Below, in pieces: positions 17,205-25,861 of a stretch of DNA of 64,000 nucleotides. Positions within the stretch are counted from its first letter, which is position 1, and the number at the start of each line of letters is the position of its first letter. The notes under the pieces are model-generated. The model made no database searches, was not told where the DNA came from, and saw only the letters and a list, made by a program, of their open reading frames with translations. Source of the DNA: Dokdonella_A soli (GTDB lineage: Bacteria > Pseudomonadota > Gammaproteobacteria > Xanthomonadales > Rhodanobacteraceae). The stretch covers positions 186,001 to 250,000 of the forward strand of contig NZ_BAAAEU010000024.1 of assembly GCF_039523175.1 (NCBI RefSeq). Reading direction: 5' to 3'. The position numbers and the translations under genes are program-made.

Positions 17205-17372
17205 GTCGCGGCGGGTATTCGGACTCTCGGGCGCGAGGCGTTTGCCTCACCTACTGGACGCCGCTTCCCAAGCCGAAGCTCAGTGCCTGATGCGTCGTTC
17301 GCTCCCGATCACCGCTGCGGGGCAGCTCCGGATTCGCACCGGATTCCCTCGGAGGTTTTGTGACCCCCAACC
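17205..17372 (-). promoter_or_regulatory. Cobalamin (adenosylcobalamin) riboswitch upstream of nrdA
   Basis: Read on the minus strand, this segment has the conserved core of the B12 riboswitch in order: GGGAATCCGGTGCGAATCC (17330-17348), the B12 box GCTGCCCCGCAGCGGT (17311-17326), GGCACTG, TTGGGAAGCGG, and the 3' element GAGAGTCCGAATACCCGCC (17209-17227). It is 230 bp upstream of the nrdA start on the same strand. The remaining leader (16978-17204) should hold the expression platform; it has several GC-rich hairpins, but I could not pick the terminator or the RBS-sequestering one by eye. Confidence 0.93.
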
Positions 17373-17429
17373 CAGATGTTGTGCTGGGCGCCATCGACGA
17401 CCACAAGATATGCCCTCGTGACCGGAAGT

Positions 17430-18287
17430 TCAATCGGTTTCTTGCCGCACACGAGTTTCCATGAGTCGGCAGGCGACGGCCCCCACCAGCATCGCCGGCA
17501 CGAACCAGAGCACTTCATGCACCCCACCCGCCAGGCCGACCAGCGCAGGACCCGGGCAGTAGCCGACCAGTCCCCAGCCGATGCCGAATATTCCCGCGCC
17601 CACAATCAGACGGCGATCGATCCGCTGCGTCGCAGGCAATTCGAACCCGGGCGCGAAACGCGGTTTGGGCAAGCGAAGAATCCAGCGGAACGCGATCACG
17701 GTAACGCCGACAGCAGCGCCAAGCACCAGGATCAGGGTTGGGTCGAACTGGCCGAAGATATCCAGGAAGCCTTGCACGACGCGCGGATCAGTCATGCCCG
17801 AGATCGCCAGGCCGACCCCGAACAAGGCTCCTGAAAAAAGAGCCGCGAACCAGCGCGCATTCATGCCGACCATCCCGGCCAATGGCGCATCACGAACACC
17901 GTCGCCATCGCGGCGGCCATGAAGGTCAGCGCCGCGGGCCAACGAGCGCAGCGACAACCTGCCCAGGCCACACACGCCATGACCGCTGGTGCAACCGCTG
18001 CCCATGCGCGTGCCGAAGCCGACGAGCAATCCACCCACGACGAGCAGGATCACCGGATAACCTTGCCGATGTGGCTCACCCACGGCGAACCAGCGCATCG
18101 TCCCCCCGCCCGCAAGCATCAAGCCGAGCAGGAACGCAACACGCCAGCCACGATCCGACGACGCGGCCCCGGTCACGGCGTTGACGATGCCGCTGATGCC
18201 CGCGATGCGGCCGTTCAGCCACAGCAGCAAAGCGGCGGCCATGCCGATCAGCACACCGCCGACCCATCCGCTCATCCGGGCGTTCAT
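17430..18287 (-). CDS. YeeE/YedE (DUF395/DUF6691) transporter, two genes fused by an apparent frameshift
   Basis: YeeE/YedE proteins are small membrane proteins linked to uptake of reduced sulfur such as thiosulfate. This 285-residue frame contains two such units. The first half has the signature GTRMGSGCTSGHGVCGLGRL; the second, starting MNARWFAALF at 17864, has VGLAISGMTDP and the GYCPGPALVGLA motif. Between them, after LRSLAR, the frame reads a hydrophilic peptide (GADLHGRRDGDGVRDAP). Shifting one base there (near 17936-17940) restores ALTFMAAAMATVFVMRHW and a TGA overlapping the second ATG. So this is probably an overlapping gene pair with a one-base insertion, or a sequencing error. The start overlaps the upstream MBL gene by 4 bp. 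Confidence 0.82.
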   Translation of the reverse strand: MNARMSGWVGGVLIGMAAALLLWLNGRIAGISGIVNAVTGAASSDRGWRVAFLLGLMLAGGGTMRWFAVGEPHRQGYPVILLVVGGLLVGFGTRMGSGCTSGHGVCGLGRLSLRSLARGADLHGRRDGDGVRDAPLAGMVGMNARWFAALFSGALFGVGLAISGMTDPRVVQGFLDIFGQFDPTLILVLGAAVGVTVIAFRWILRLPKPRFAPGFELPATQRIDRRLIVGAGIFGIGWGLVGYCPGPALVGLAGGVHEVLWFVPAMLVGAVACRLMETRVRQETD

Positions 18288-19162
18288 GCCATGCCTCCCA
18301 GCTGGTTAAGCGGCAACTTCAACCAGACGATGCCGTTGGTGTCCGGCGGCGGCAGGCGCCCGCCGCGGATGTTGACCTGCAACGCCGGCAGGAGCAGTCG
18401 TGGTACCGTCAGGTTGGCGTCGCGCGCACCGCGCATCGCCACGAACTCGGCTGCAGTGATGCCGCGACCGACATGCAGGTTGTCCCGCACCTCGGCGGCG
18501 ATCGACGTCTCCGCCATCGGCGCACGTCCGGCCGGCGGATAGTCGTGGCAGAGGAAGATACGCGTGTCCGCTGGCAGCGCCAGGATCGTCTGGATCGAGG
18601 CATGCAGCCGCGCGGCATCGCCACCCGGGAAGTCGCAACGTGCGGTGCCGACGTCCGGCGCGAACAGGGTGTCGCCGACAAACGCTGCATCGCCGACAAG
18701 ATAGGTCAGGCTGTCGCCGGTGTGGCCGGGCGTGGCGAGGACGCGCGCCTCCAGGCCGCCGATGCGGAAGCGCTCGTCGTCGTCGAACAGGCGGTCGAAC
18801 TGGCGGCCATCGGGGACGAAGTCCTCGCCCAAGCCGAACAGCGGCTTGAAGTGCGCCTGGACCGCAGCGATGCCGCGGCCAATCGCCAGCGGCGCCCCGA
18901 GCACGTCATGCAGATGGCCGCCGGCGCTCAGATGGTCCGCGTGCGCATGCGTTTCGAGGATCCATTCCACGCGCAGGCGGTGGTCGCGCACGAACGCGAG
19001 CACCGCGTCGGCGGACGCGGTCGACGTGCGCGCCGCTGCCGCATCGTAATCGAGCACCGGATCCACGATGGCCGCGGCCCCGCCCTCGCCCTCCCATACG
19101 ACATGGGTGAAGGTGCCGGTGTCCTTGTGGAAGAACGTTTCCACCCATGGCCGTGATGGCAT
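18284..19162 (-). CDS. Metallo-beta-lactamase fold protein, persulfide dioxygenase-like (Blh/ETHE1 type)
   Basis: Members of this MBL group oxidise glutathione persulfide in sulfide detoxification. The 292-residue protein (ATG at 19162, MPSRPWVETF) shows the metal-binding THAHADH at residues 71-77, a later ATPGHTGDSLTYLVGD histidine motif, GDTLFAPDVGTARCDFPGG with a bridging Asp, and FLCHDYPP. These match Blh/ETHE1-like enzymes better than glyoxalase II. It overlaps the YeeE/YedE gene by 4 bp (ATGA), the usual partner in bigR/cstR-type sulfide operons. No regulator gene is adjacent. The exact substrate is inferred. Confidence 0.85.
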   Translation of the reverse strand: MPSRPWVETFFHKDTGTFTHVVWEGEGGAAAIVDPVLDYDAAAARTSTASADAVLAFVRDHRLRVEWILETHAHADHLSAGGHLHDVLGAPLAIGRGIAAVQAHFKPLFGLGEDFVPDGRQFDRLFDDDERFRIGGLEARVLATPGHTGDSLTYLVGDAAFVGDTLFAPDVGTARCDFPGGDAARLHASIQTILALPADTRIFLCHDYPPAGRAPMAETSIAAEVRDNLHVGRGITAAEFVAMRGARDANLTVPRLLLPALQVNIRGGRLPPPDTNGIVWLKLPLNQLGGMA

Positions 19163-19325
19163 GAAATGCGCGCCTCGGATGCGACCGTCATCTGGACGGA
19201 GGGGATTCTATACGCCCCCTGCTGCGGAGGGATGGGTCATCGTCGCAGCACGCGGACGGCCCAATTGGGCGTAAGCTCGTGCCACGTTTCCTGGTCCTGT
19301 CGGCAATCCTCCTGACACCGTCGCA

Positions 19326-19700
19326 ATGCTTTTTCGACGCCGCCGCCATCGCCGCCTGATTGCGCTGATCGCGCTGCTCGGCCTGCTGTTCCAGCAGTTG
19401 GCCATGGCCGGATACATGTGTCCGCTGGAGCAATCCGGGGCGACGGTGGCCGTGTCGAAGCCGACCTGTCACGAGCAAGGCGCGGCGGACCCGCGATGCC
19501 ACGAGCATTGCCATCCGCAAACGCCTTCCTCCGATCATCCACCGGTTCCTTCGGTGCCGGCAGCGCTGTTTCCACCGACCACGTGGCTGCGCGATGCTGC
19601 GTGGTTCGTCGCCGACACGCGCGTCCATCATCGCGGCGAAATCGTCGCCCGCGCCGCCGCGCCGCCGCTGACCATCCGGCACTGCACGTTCCAGATTTGA
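19326..19700 (+). CDS. Secreted Cys/His-rich hypothetical protein preceding cusCBA
   Basis: I do not recognise a named family. The 124-residue product (MLFRRRRHRR) has an arginine-rich N-terminus, a hydrophobic signal segment (LIALIALLGLLFQQLAMAG) and a mature region with clustered metal-binding residues, YMCPLEQ and CHEQGAADPRCHEHCH, followed by a proline-rich stretch. It lies 65 bp before cusC on the same strand, so a periplasmic copper-binding or copper-sensing accessory role is likely, similar in style to CopL or DUF2946 proteins found near copper genes. The function is inference from context and composition. Confidence 0.7.
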   Translation: MLFRRRRHRRLIALIALLGLLFQQLAMAGYMCPLEQSGATVAVSKPTCHEQGAADPRCHEHCHPQTPSSDHPPVPSVPAALFPPTTWLRDAAWFVADTRVHHRGEIVARAAAPPLTIRHCTFQI

Positions 19701-19765
19701 GCTCCGTCCGCTGACATCCATGGCGCCGCGATTGCGGCACGTGTGTCCCTTGCGTCGGAGTTCCC

Positions 19766-21055
19766 ATGCCCACCGTCCATTCCATACTCGCGCAGCCTTT
19801 GCGGCGCGGTTTTCGTGTTGCTGCCACTTTCTGCCTCGGTCTCCTCGCGCTGCCCGGCGCGCGCGCTGACGACGCTCGCCTGTCGCTGCTCGATGCGGTG
19901 CGAATGGCCGAGGCGTCCGCACCCGATATCCAGGCACGCCGCGCCGCGCTGACGTCCGCCGAGGATGCGGTCAGTCCGGCCGGCCAGCTTCCGGATCCGC
20001 AACTCGTGGCGGGCGTCGAGAACCTGCCGGTCACTAGCGGAGACGCGTTCAGCCTGACCGACGACTTCATGACCATGCGCAAGGTCGGCATCTCGCAGGC
20101 TTTCCCACGCCGCGAGAAACGTGCACTGCGGACCGCGCGCGCTGAAGCGATGGCCGGGCAAGCACGCGCGCGGCTCATCACGGAACAGCTCTCCGTGCGC
20201 GAAGCGGTCGCGCGCGCGTGGATCGCGCGCGCCGCCGCCGAGCGTCGTCTGGCACTGCTTCAATCCCTGCGCTCGCGCGCCGAAGCGACGGTGGCCGCAG
20301 CCGCCGCGGCGCTCAGCGCCGGCCGCGGCTCCGCGGCCGACGGCATCGCGGCGAGGTCGTCGCAACAGCAGCTCGAAGACCGCATCGACCAGGCCGGACG
20401 CGACGTCGAGGAAGCGCAGGCCGATTTCACACGCTGGCTTCCCGACGCGGCCGGGCGACCGCTTGGCGAAGCGCCGGACTGGACCGACCTCGGCGGCGAC
20501 CCGTCCCGGTTGATCGGCAACATCGCGCACCATCGCGAGCTGCTCGCCTACGATGCCGCCGAACAGGCCGCGGATGCCGACGTCGCGCTGGCGCGCGCGG
20601 AGAAGCGCCCCGACTGGTCGCTGGAAATGGCCTACGCACAGCGCGGCCCGCGCTACTCGAACATGGTCACGGTGCAGGTGCGCGTGGACCTGCCCCTGTT
20701 CGCAGCCAGCCGTCAGGATCCGACCATCGCATCCAAACAGGCGGCCGTGGCGCAACTCGAAGCGGAGCGCGAGGTCGCGCTGAGAATGCACACCGCCGAC
20801 CTGCGCAAGGTGGTCGCGACCTGGCGCAGCGCGTGTGCGCGTGCGCAACGCTACGAACGGGAGCTGCTGCCGTTGGCGGACGACCGCGCCGACGCCGCGC
20901 TGGCTTCCTATCGCGGTGGTCGCGGCGACCTGCAAACGTCATTGGCCGCGTTCGACAACGCGATCGAACAGCGGATCGCCTACACGGACGTCACGAACAC
21001 GCTCGGCCAATCCTGGGCCGCACTCCATTTCGCTTTCCCGAACGAGGAGCGCTGA
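19766..21055 (+). CDS. cusC: TolC-family outer-membrane channel of copper efflux
   Basis: The product is the outer-membrane channel component of a tripartite RND metal efflux system. The 429-residue protein (MPTVHSILAQ) has a signal segment (ATFCLGLLALPGARA), two OEP repeats typical of the TolC family, long Ala/Arg/Glu-rich coiled-coil helices (for example around AVARAWIARAAAERRLALLQ), and DLPLF(A) before the second helical hairpin. It is followed 3 bp later by cusB and then cusA in one operon. The assignment to Cu/Ag rather than Co/Zn/Cd rests on the pump gene cusA. Confidence 0.88.
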   Translation: MPTVHSILAQPLRRGFRVAATFCLGLLALPGARADDARLSLLDAVRMAEASAPDIQARRAALTSAEDAVSPAGQLPDPQLVAGVENLPVTSGDAFSLTDDFMTMRKVGISQAFPRREKRALRTARAEAMAGQARARLITEQLSVREAVARAWIARAAAERRLALLQSLRSRAEATVAAAAAALSAGRGSAADGIAARSSQQQLEDRIDQAGRDVEEAQADFTRWLPDAAGRPLGEAPDWTDLGGDPSRLIGNIAHHRELLAYDAAEQAADADVALARAEKRPDWSLEMAYAQRGPRYSNMVTVQVRVDLPLFAASRQDPTIASKQAAVAQLEAEREVALRMHTADLRKVVATWRSACARAQRYERELLPLADDRADAALASYRGGRGDLQTSLAAFDNAIEQRIAYTDVTNTLGQSWAALHFAFPNEER

Positions 21056-21058
21056 GCC

Positions 21059-22342
21059 ATGCGTCCCCGATTCCTCATCCTGATGGTGGCCGCCGCGTTC
21101 GTGCTGGGCATCGCCTCGACGGTGCTGGTGATGCATCAGCGTACCGGCGCGCCGACTGCTGCGGCATCGCACACCGAAGAAGCAGCGGCGAAACAGCCGC
21201 TGTACTGGTACGACCCGATGGTGCCGCAGCAGCACTTCGACCATCCAGGCAAGTCGCCGTACATGGACATGCAACTGGTCCCGAAATATGCGGATGCCGT
21301 GGATGAAGGTCCGGGCACGGTCCGCATCGATCCGCGGCTGGTGCAGAACCTCGGCGTGCGCACGGGACACGTGACGCGCAGCACGCTGGCGCCGATGCTG
21401 CGCGTCGCCGGCACGATCGCGTTCGACGAGCGCTCGGTCGTGCTGGTCCAGGCGCGCGTGGCCGGCATCGTCGAACGCCTCGACGTGCGCGCGCCGCTGA
21501 CGCTGGTCACGGCAGGTCAGCCGCTGCTCACGCTGCTGGCGCCGGACTGGACCTCGGCCCAGGAGGAATACCTGTCGCTGCGCCGCGCGCGCTCGAACGG
21601 GCTGGAGGGCCTGCGCAGGGCGGCACGCCAGCGCCTGCTGCTGCTCGGGATGAGCGAGGGGCAGATCCGCGCGATCGAGCGCAATGGGCACGCGCAGACG
21701 CGCATCACCGTGACCGCACCGCAGGACGGCGTCGTCAGTGAACTGTCGGTGCGCGAAGGCGCTACGGTAACCGCGGGCTCGCCGCTGCTGCGCTTGAACG
21801 GACTCGACCCCGTGTGGATCGACGCCGCGATCCCGGAGTCGCAAACCGGCCGCGTCGCGGCGGGCGATGCGGTGACCGCGGAGGTGCCCGCATTTCCCGG
21901 CACCTCGTTCAAGGGGACGATCGAAGCCGTCTTGCCGGACCTCGACACGGTGACACGCACGCAGACCGCGCGCATCGTGATGGCGAATCCGCAAGGTCGT
22001 CTCGCGCCCGGCATGTTCGCGAAGGTTGCGATCACGCCATCGGCCTCCGCAGAACAGCTGCTCGTGCCGAGCGAAGCCGTGATCGCGACCGGCACGCGCC
22101 AGGTCGTGATCGTCGATGCGGGCCAAGGGCGTTTTCGCGCCCAGGAAGTGCGGATCGGCGACGAGGGTGATGGCAACAGCGTCGTGCTCGACGGCCTGCA
22201 CGACGGCGAAACCGTGGTCCTGTCCGGCCAGTTCCTGATCGACTCCGAAGCGAGTCTGACCGGCACGTTGGCGCGACTCGGCGGTCCGCGCGGCGAGCAC
22301 GCGGCCAAAGCGGCGACGCCGCCGAACGGGAGCCCGCCATGA
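21059..22342 (+). CDS. cusB: RND periplasmic adaptor subunit, CusB-like
   Basis: This membrane-fusion protein bridges the CusA pump and outer-membrane channel and hands Cu(I)/Ag(I) to the pump. The 427-residue protein has an N-terminal membrane anchor (RFLILMVAAAFVLGIASTVL), a heavy-metal-binding domain at about residues 49-77 (YWYDPMVPQQHFDHPGKSPY then MDMQLVPKY), and then barrel-sandwich and beta-barrel domains. The last codons overlap the cusA start by 4 bp (22339-22342), so the two are translationally coupled. Confidence 0.92.
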   Translation: MRPRFLILMVAAAFVLGIASTVLVMHQRTGAPTAAASHTEEAAAKQPLYWYDPMVPQQHFDHPGKSPYMDMQLVPKYADAVDEGPGTVRIDPRLVQNLGVRTGHVTRSTLAPMLRVAGTIAFDERSVVLVQARVAGIVERLDVRAPLTLVTAGQPLLTLLAPDWTSAQEEYLSLRRARSNGLEGLRRAARQRLLLLGMSEGQIRAIERNGHAQTRITVTAPQDGVVSELSVREGATVTAGSPLLRLNGLDPVWIDAAIPESQTGRVAAGDAVTAEVPAFPGTSFKGTIEAVLPDLDTVTRTQTARIVMANPQGRLAPGMFAKVAITPSASAEQLLVPSEAVIATGTRQVVIVDAGQGRFRAQEVRIGDEGDGNSVVLDGLHDGETVVLSGQFLIDSEASLTGTLARLGGPRGEHAAKAATPPNGSPP

Positions 22343-25300
22343 TCGCGCGCGTGATCCGCTGGTCGTTGAGCAACCGCTTCCTGATCCTGCTCGGCGCGTT
22401 GTTCGTTACGGGCTGGGGCGTCTATGCACTGCGGCAAACACCCGTGGATGCGTTGCCGGACCTGTCCGACGTGCAGGTGATCGTGCGCACGACCTGGCCC
22501 GGCCAGTCGCCGCAGATCATCGAGGATCAGGTGACCTACCCGCTCGCGACGACGATGTTGTCGGTGCCGGGCGCGAAGACCGTGCGCGGCTACTCGTTCT
22601 TCGGCGATTCCTATGTCTACGTGCTGTTCGAGGACGGCACCGATCTCTACTGGGCGCGCTCGCGCGTGCTCGAATACCTGAACCAGATACAGTCGCGGCT
22701 GCCAGGTGCGGCACGCGTGGCACTCGGACCCGACGCGACCGGCGTCGGCTGGATCTACGAATATGCGCTCGTCGACCGCAGCGGCCGGCACGACCTGTCG
22801 GAACTGCGCGCGATCCAGGACTGGTTCCTGCGCTACGAGTTGAAGAGCGTTCCCGGCGTTGCCGAAGTGGCTACCGTCGGCGGCATGGTGCGCGAATACC
22901 AGATCGTGCTCGATCCGGACCGCCTGCGTGCGGTTGGCGTGACCCAAGCACAGGTGATCGACGCGGTGCAGCGCGCTAACGGTGAGGCCGGCGGCTCGGT
23001 GCTGGAACTCGCCGAAGCCGAATACATGGTGCGCACGAACGGCTATCTGAAATCGCTGGATGAATTCCGCGCGATCCCGCTCAAGGCCGGCGCCGGCGGC
23101 GTGTCGGTCCGGCTGGCGGACGTGGCACGTATCCAGATCGGCCCCGAGATGCGCCGCGGCATCGCCGAGCTCGACGGCCAGGGCGAGGTCGTCGGCGGCG
23201 TGATCGTGATGCGCTCGGGCAAGAACGCACAGGCGACGATCGATGCAGTCAAGGCGCGGCTGGCCGCGGTGCGCGGCAGCCTGCCGGCCGGCGTGGAGAT
23301 CGTCGAGACCTACGACCGCTCGCAGCTGATCGGACGCGCGATCGACAACCTGCGCGGCAAATTGCTCGAGGAGTTTCTGGTGGTCGCGCTGGTATGCGGA
23401 CTGTTCCTGCTGCATCTGCGTTCCGCGCTGGTCGCGATCATCGCGTTGCCGCTGGGCGTGCTCGCCGCGCTGGCCGTGATGCACGCGCAGGGCATCAACG
23501 CCAACATCATGTCGCTGGGCGGCATCGCGATCGCGATCGGCGCGATGGTCGACGCGGCGATCGTGATGATCGAGAACGCGCACAAGCATCTGGAAGCCTG
23601 GCGGCACGCGCATCCCGGCGAGGTCATCGACGACGACACGCGCTGGCGCCTGATCGCGGACGCCGCCGTGGAAGTCGGCCCCGCGCTGTTCTTCAGCCTG
23701 TTCGTGATCACGCTGTCCTTCGTGCCGGTGTTCACGCTGGAGGCGCAGGAGGGTCGCTTGTTCGCGCCGCTGGCCTACACCAAGACCTATGCGATGGCCG
23801 CGGCTGCCGGGCTCTCGGTCACGCTCGTTCCGGTCCTGATGGGCTACTGGATCCGCGGCCGCATTCCGGACGAACGCGCCAATCCGCTGACCCGAGGACT
23901 GATCGCGGTGTACCGGCCCGGCCTCGACGCCGTGCTGCGTCACCCGCGGATCACCCTTGTCGTTGCTGCGCTGCTGTTGCTGGCGACCGCGTGGCCGCTG
24001 GCTCGACTGGGCGGCGAGTTCATCCCGCCACTCGACGAAGGCGACCTGCTCTACATGCCGAGCGCGCTACCGGGACTCTCGGCGGGCGAAGCCGCGCAGA
24101 TCGTTCAGCAGACCGATCGCATGATCCGCAGCGTGCCAGAGGTCGCCAGCGTATTCGGCAAGATCGGCCGCGCGGAGACCGCGACCGATCCCGCGCCGTT
24201 GGAGATGATGGAAACCACGGTGCGACTGAAACCCCGGGATCAATGGCGCGCCGGCATGACGCCCGAGAAACTGCGCGGGGAACTCGACCACGCCGTGCAT
24301 CTGCCCGGCCTGACCAACCTGTGGGTGCCGCCGATCCGCAATCGCCTGGACATGCTCGCGACCGGCATCAAGAGCCCGATCGGCATCAAGGTCAACGGCA
24401 ACGACCTCGCCGAGATCGACCGCGTCGCCAGCGCGATCGAGCAGGCGGCCAGGACCGTACCCGGCGTCAGCTCGGCGCTGGCCGAACGAGTGACCGGCGG
24501 ACGCTACATCGATGTCGACATCGACCGCGCCGCAGCGGCGCGCTACGGCCTCAACATCGCCGACGTGCAAGGCATCGTCTCGGCCGCGATCGGCGGCGAG
24601 ACGATCGGCGAGACGGTCGAAGGCCGCCGGCGCTTTCCGATCAGCGTGCGCTATCCGCGCGAGCTGCGCGACAGCGTGCAGAAACTGCGCGATCTGCCAT
24701 TGCTGACATCGGCAGACGCACAGATTGCGCTCGGTGCCGTCGCGCGCGTCGACATCGCCGACGGTCCGCCGATGATCCGCAGCGAGAACGGACGCCTGTC
24801 CGGATGGATCTACGTCGACGTGCGCGGACGGGATCTGGTGGCGGTCGTGCATGACCTGCGCGAACGCGTGGCCCGCGAGGTGAAACTGCCGGCCGGCGTG
24901 TCGGTGACCTGGTCAGGCCAGTTCGAATTCCTCGAGCATGCGATGGCCCGGTTGCGCATCGTCATCCCGGCGACGCTGGCGATCATCTTCGTGCTGCTCT
25001 ATCTGACCTTCGGCCGCCTCGACGAAGCGCTGCTGATCCTCGCCAGCGTGCCGTTCGCGCTGATCGGCGGCTTCTGGTTCATCTACCTGCTTGGCCATGC
25101 GATGTCGGTCGCCACCGCGGTGGGTTTCATCGCTCTGGCCGGCGTATCGGCCGAGTTCGGTGTGATCATGCTGCTGTATCTGAAGCACGCGTGGGAGCGG
25201 CGTCTGGCAGCCGGCGAGCCCGCTTGCGCGGCGACTCTGCTGGCAGCGGTCCGCGAAGGCGCGGTGCAGCGCGTCCGCCCGAAGGCGATGACGGTCGCCG

Positions 25301-25518
25301 TGATCCTGGCCGGTCTGCTGCCGATCATGTTCGGCCACGGCACGGGCTCCGAGATCATGCAACGCATCGCCGCACCGATGGTCGGCGGCATGATCAGCGC
25401 GCCGCTGCTGTCGATGCTGGTGATTCCCGTGATGTATCGATTGATGCGCGGGCGTTCATTCGAACGGACAGCCGGACGCGATGATCCCGCCGGCGATCGG
25501 GTCGGAATCGGTCGATGA
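22339..25518 (+). CDS. cusA: Cu(I)/Ag(I) RND efflux pump CusA
   Basis: CusA is the inner-membrane proton antiporter that exports monovalent copper or silver. The 1059-residue protein keeps all three methionines of the E. coli metal pathway at the same numbers: Met573 (LLYMPSALPG), Met623 (APLEMMETT) and Met672 (LDMLATGIKSP). The proton-relay Asp is in GAMVDAAIVMIENAH. About twelve membrane segments and two large periplasmic loops are evident. The identity to CusA, rather than the divalent-metal CzcA, rests on these residues. It is the last gene of the operon, followed by a convergent CsoR-type regulator. Confidence 0.95.
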   Translation: MIARVIRWSLSNRFLILLGALFVTGWGVYALRQTPVDALPDLSDVQVIVRTTWPGQSPQIIEDQVTYPLATTMLSVPGAKTVRGYSFFGDSYVYVLFEDGTDLYWARSRVLEYLNQIQSRLPGAARVALGPDATGVGWIYEYALVDRSGRHDLSELRAIQDWFLRYELKSVPGVAEVATVGGMVREYQIVLDPDRLRAVGVTQAQVIDAVQRANGEAGGSVLELAEAEYMVRTNGYLKSLDEFRAIPLKAGAGGVSVRLADVARIQIGPEMRRGIAELDGQGEVVGGVIVMRSGKNAQATIDAVKARLAAVRGSLPAGVEIVETYDRSQLIGRAIDNLRGKLLEEFLVVALVCGLFLLHLRSALVAIIALPLGVLAALAVMHAQGINANIMSLGGIAIAIGAMVDAAIVMIENAHKHLEAWRHAHPGEVIDDDTRWRLIADAAVEVGPALFFSLFVITLSFVPVFTLEAQEGRLFAPLAYTKTYAMAAAAGLSVTLVPVLMGYWIRGRIPDERANPLTRGLIAVYRPGLDAVLRHPRITLVVAALLLLATAWPLARLGGEFIPPLDEGDLLYMPSALPGLSAGEAAQIVQQTDRMIRSVPEVASVFGKIGRAETATDPAPLEMMETTVRLKPRDQWRAGMTPEKLRGELDHAVHLPGLTNLWVPPIRNRLDMLATGIKSPIGIKVNGNDLAEIDRVASAIEQAARTVPGVSSALAERVTGGRYIDVDIDRAAAARYGLNIADVQGIVSAAIGGETIGETVEGRRRFPISVRYPRELRDSVQKLRDLPLLTSADAQIALGAVARVDIADGPPMIRSENGRLSGWIYVDVRGRDLVAVVHDLRERVAREVKLPAGVSVTWSGQFEFLEHAMARLRIVIPATLAIIFVLLYLTFGRLDEALLILASVPFALIGGFWFIYLLGHAMSVATAVGFIALAGVSAEFGVIMLLYLKHAWERRLAAGEPACAATLLAAVREGAVQRVRPKAMTVAVILAGLLPIMFGHGTGSEIMQRIAAPMVGGMISAPLLSMLVIPVMYRLMRGRSFERTAGRDDPAGDRVGIGR

Positions 25519-25537
25519 GGACAAGGCCTGATGCGCC

Positions 25538-25807
25538 CTATTTGAGATAGCTCCGCAGGACGGCCAATACCGGCTCCAGCTCGGCCTGATCGCGCCGGCG
25601 TGTGCTTGAAACCACGTGCTCACGCAGATGCCCTTCGAGCACCTGGAGCATCAACCCATTGACCGCGCCGCGCACGGCGGCAAGCTGCTGCAGGATTCCG
25701 CCGCAATCGGCCCCTTCGGCGAGCGCACGCTCCAGCGAGGCGACTTGCCCGCCGATCCGGCGCACACGTGCAGTGAGTTTCTTGTTGTCTCCGGCAAGGT
25801 GCGCCAT
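25538..25807 (-). CDS. CsoR/RcnR/FrmR-family metal-sensing repressor (DmeR-like)
   Basis: This family forms all-helical tetramers that release DNA on binding metal or another effector. The 89-residue form from ATG 25807 (MAHLAGDNKK) follows a GGAGAG site; a GTG at 25828 would add seven residues. Family residues include the N-terminal His of MAHL, Cys in GADCGGILQQLAAVRGAV (the W-X-Y-Z Cys position) and His in VLEGHLREHV. The N-terminal His, the Cys and the later His favour an RcnR/DmeR-like Ni/Co sensor. It is divergent from the cation diffusion facilitator gene, with a G-tract operator between them. Confidence 0.88.
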   Translation of the reverse strand: MAHLAGDNKKLTARVRRIGGQVASLERALAEGADCGGILQQLAAVRGAVNGLMLQVLEGHLREHVVSSTRRRDQAELEPVLAVLRSYLK

Positions 25808-25828
25808 CGTGCTCTCCGTTTGATTCAC

Positions 25829-25845
25829 ATACTATAGGGGGGTAT
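25829..25845. promoter_or_regulatory. CsoR/RcnR-type operator between regulator and dmeF
   Basis: The sequence ATACTATAGGGGGGTAT has the six-G tract flanked by AT-rich inverted ends (ATAC...GTAT) that characterises RcnR/FrmR-class operators. It sits in the 54-bp gap between the divergent regulator and the diffusion facilitator, 16 bp from the facilitator ATG, so the repressor could control both directions. Confidence 0.85.
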
Positions 25846-25861
25846 TGCATCAGGGACCACC

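Noticed and set aside
19206..19222. CsoR/CstR-like operator upstream of the sulfide genes (TATACGCCCCCTGC)
   Set aside because: It has a five-base G/C tract but lacks the inverted AT ends on both sides, and no CsoR/CstR gene is adjacent; too weak to call.
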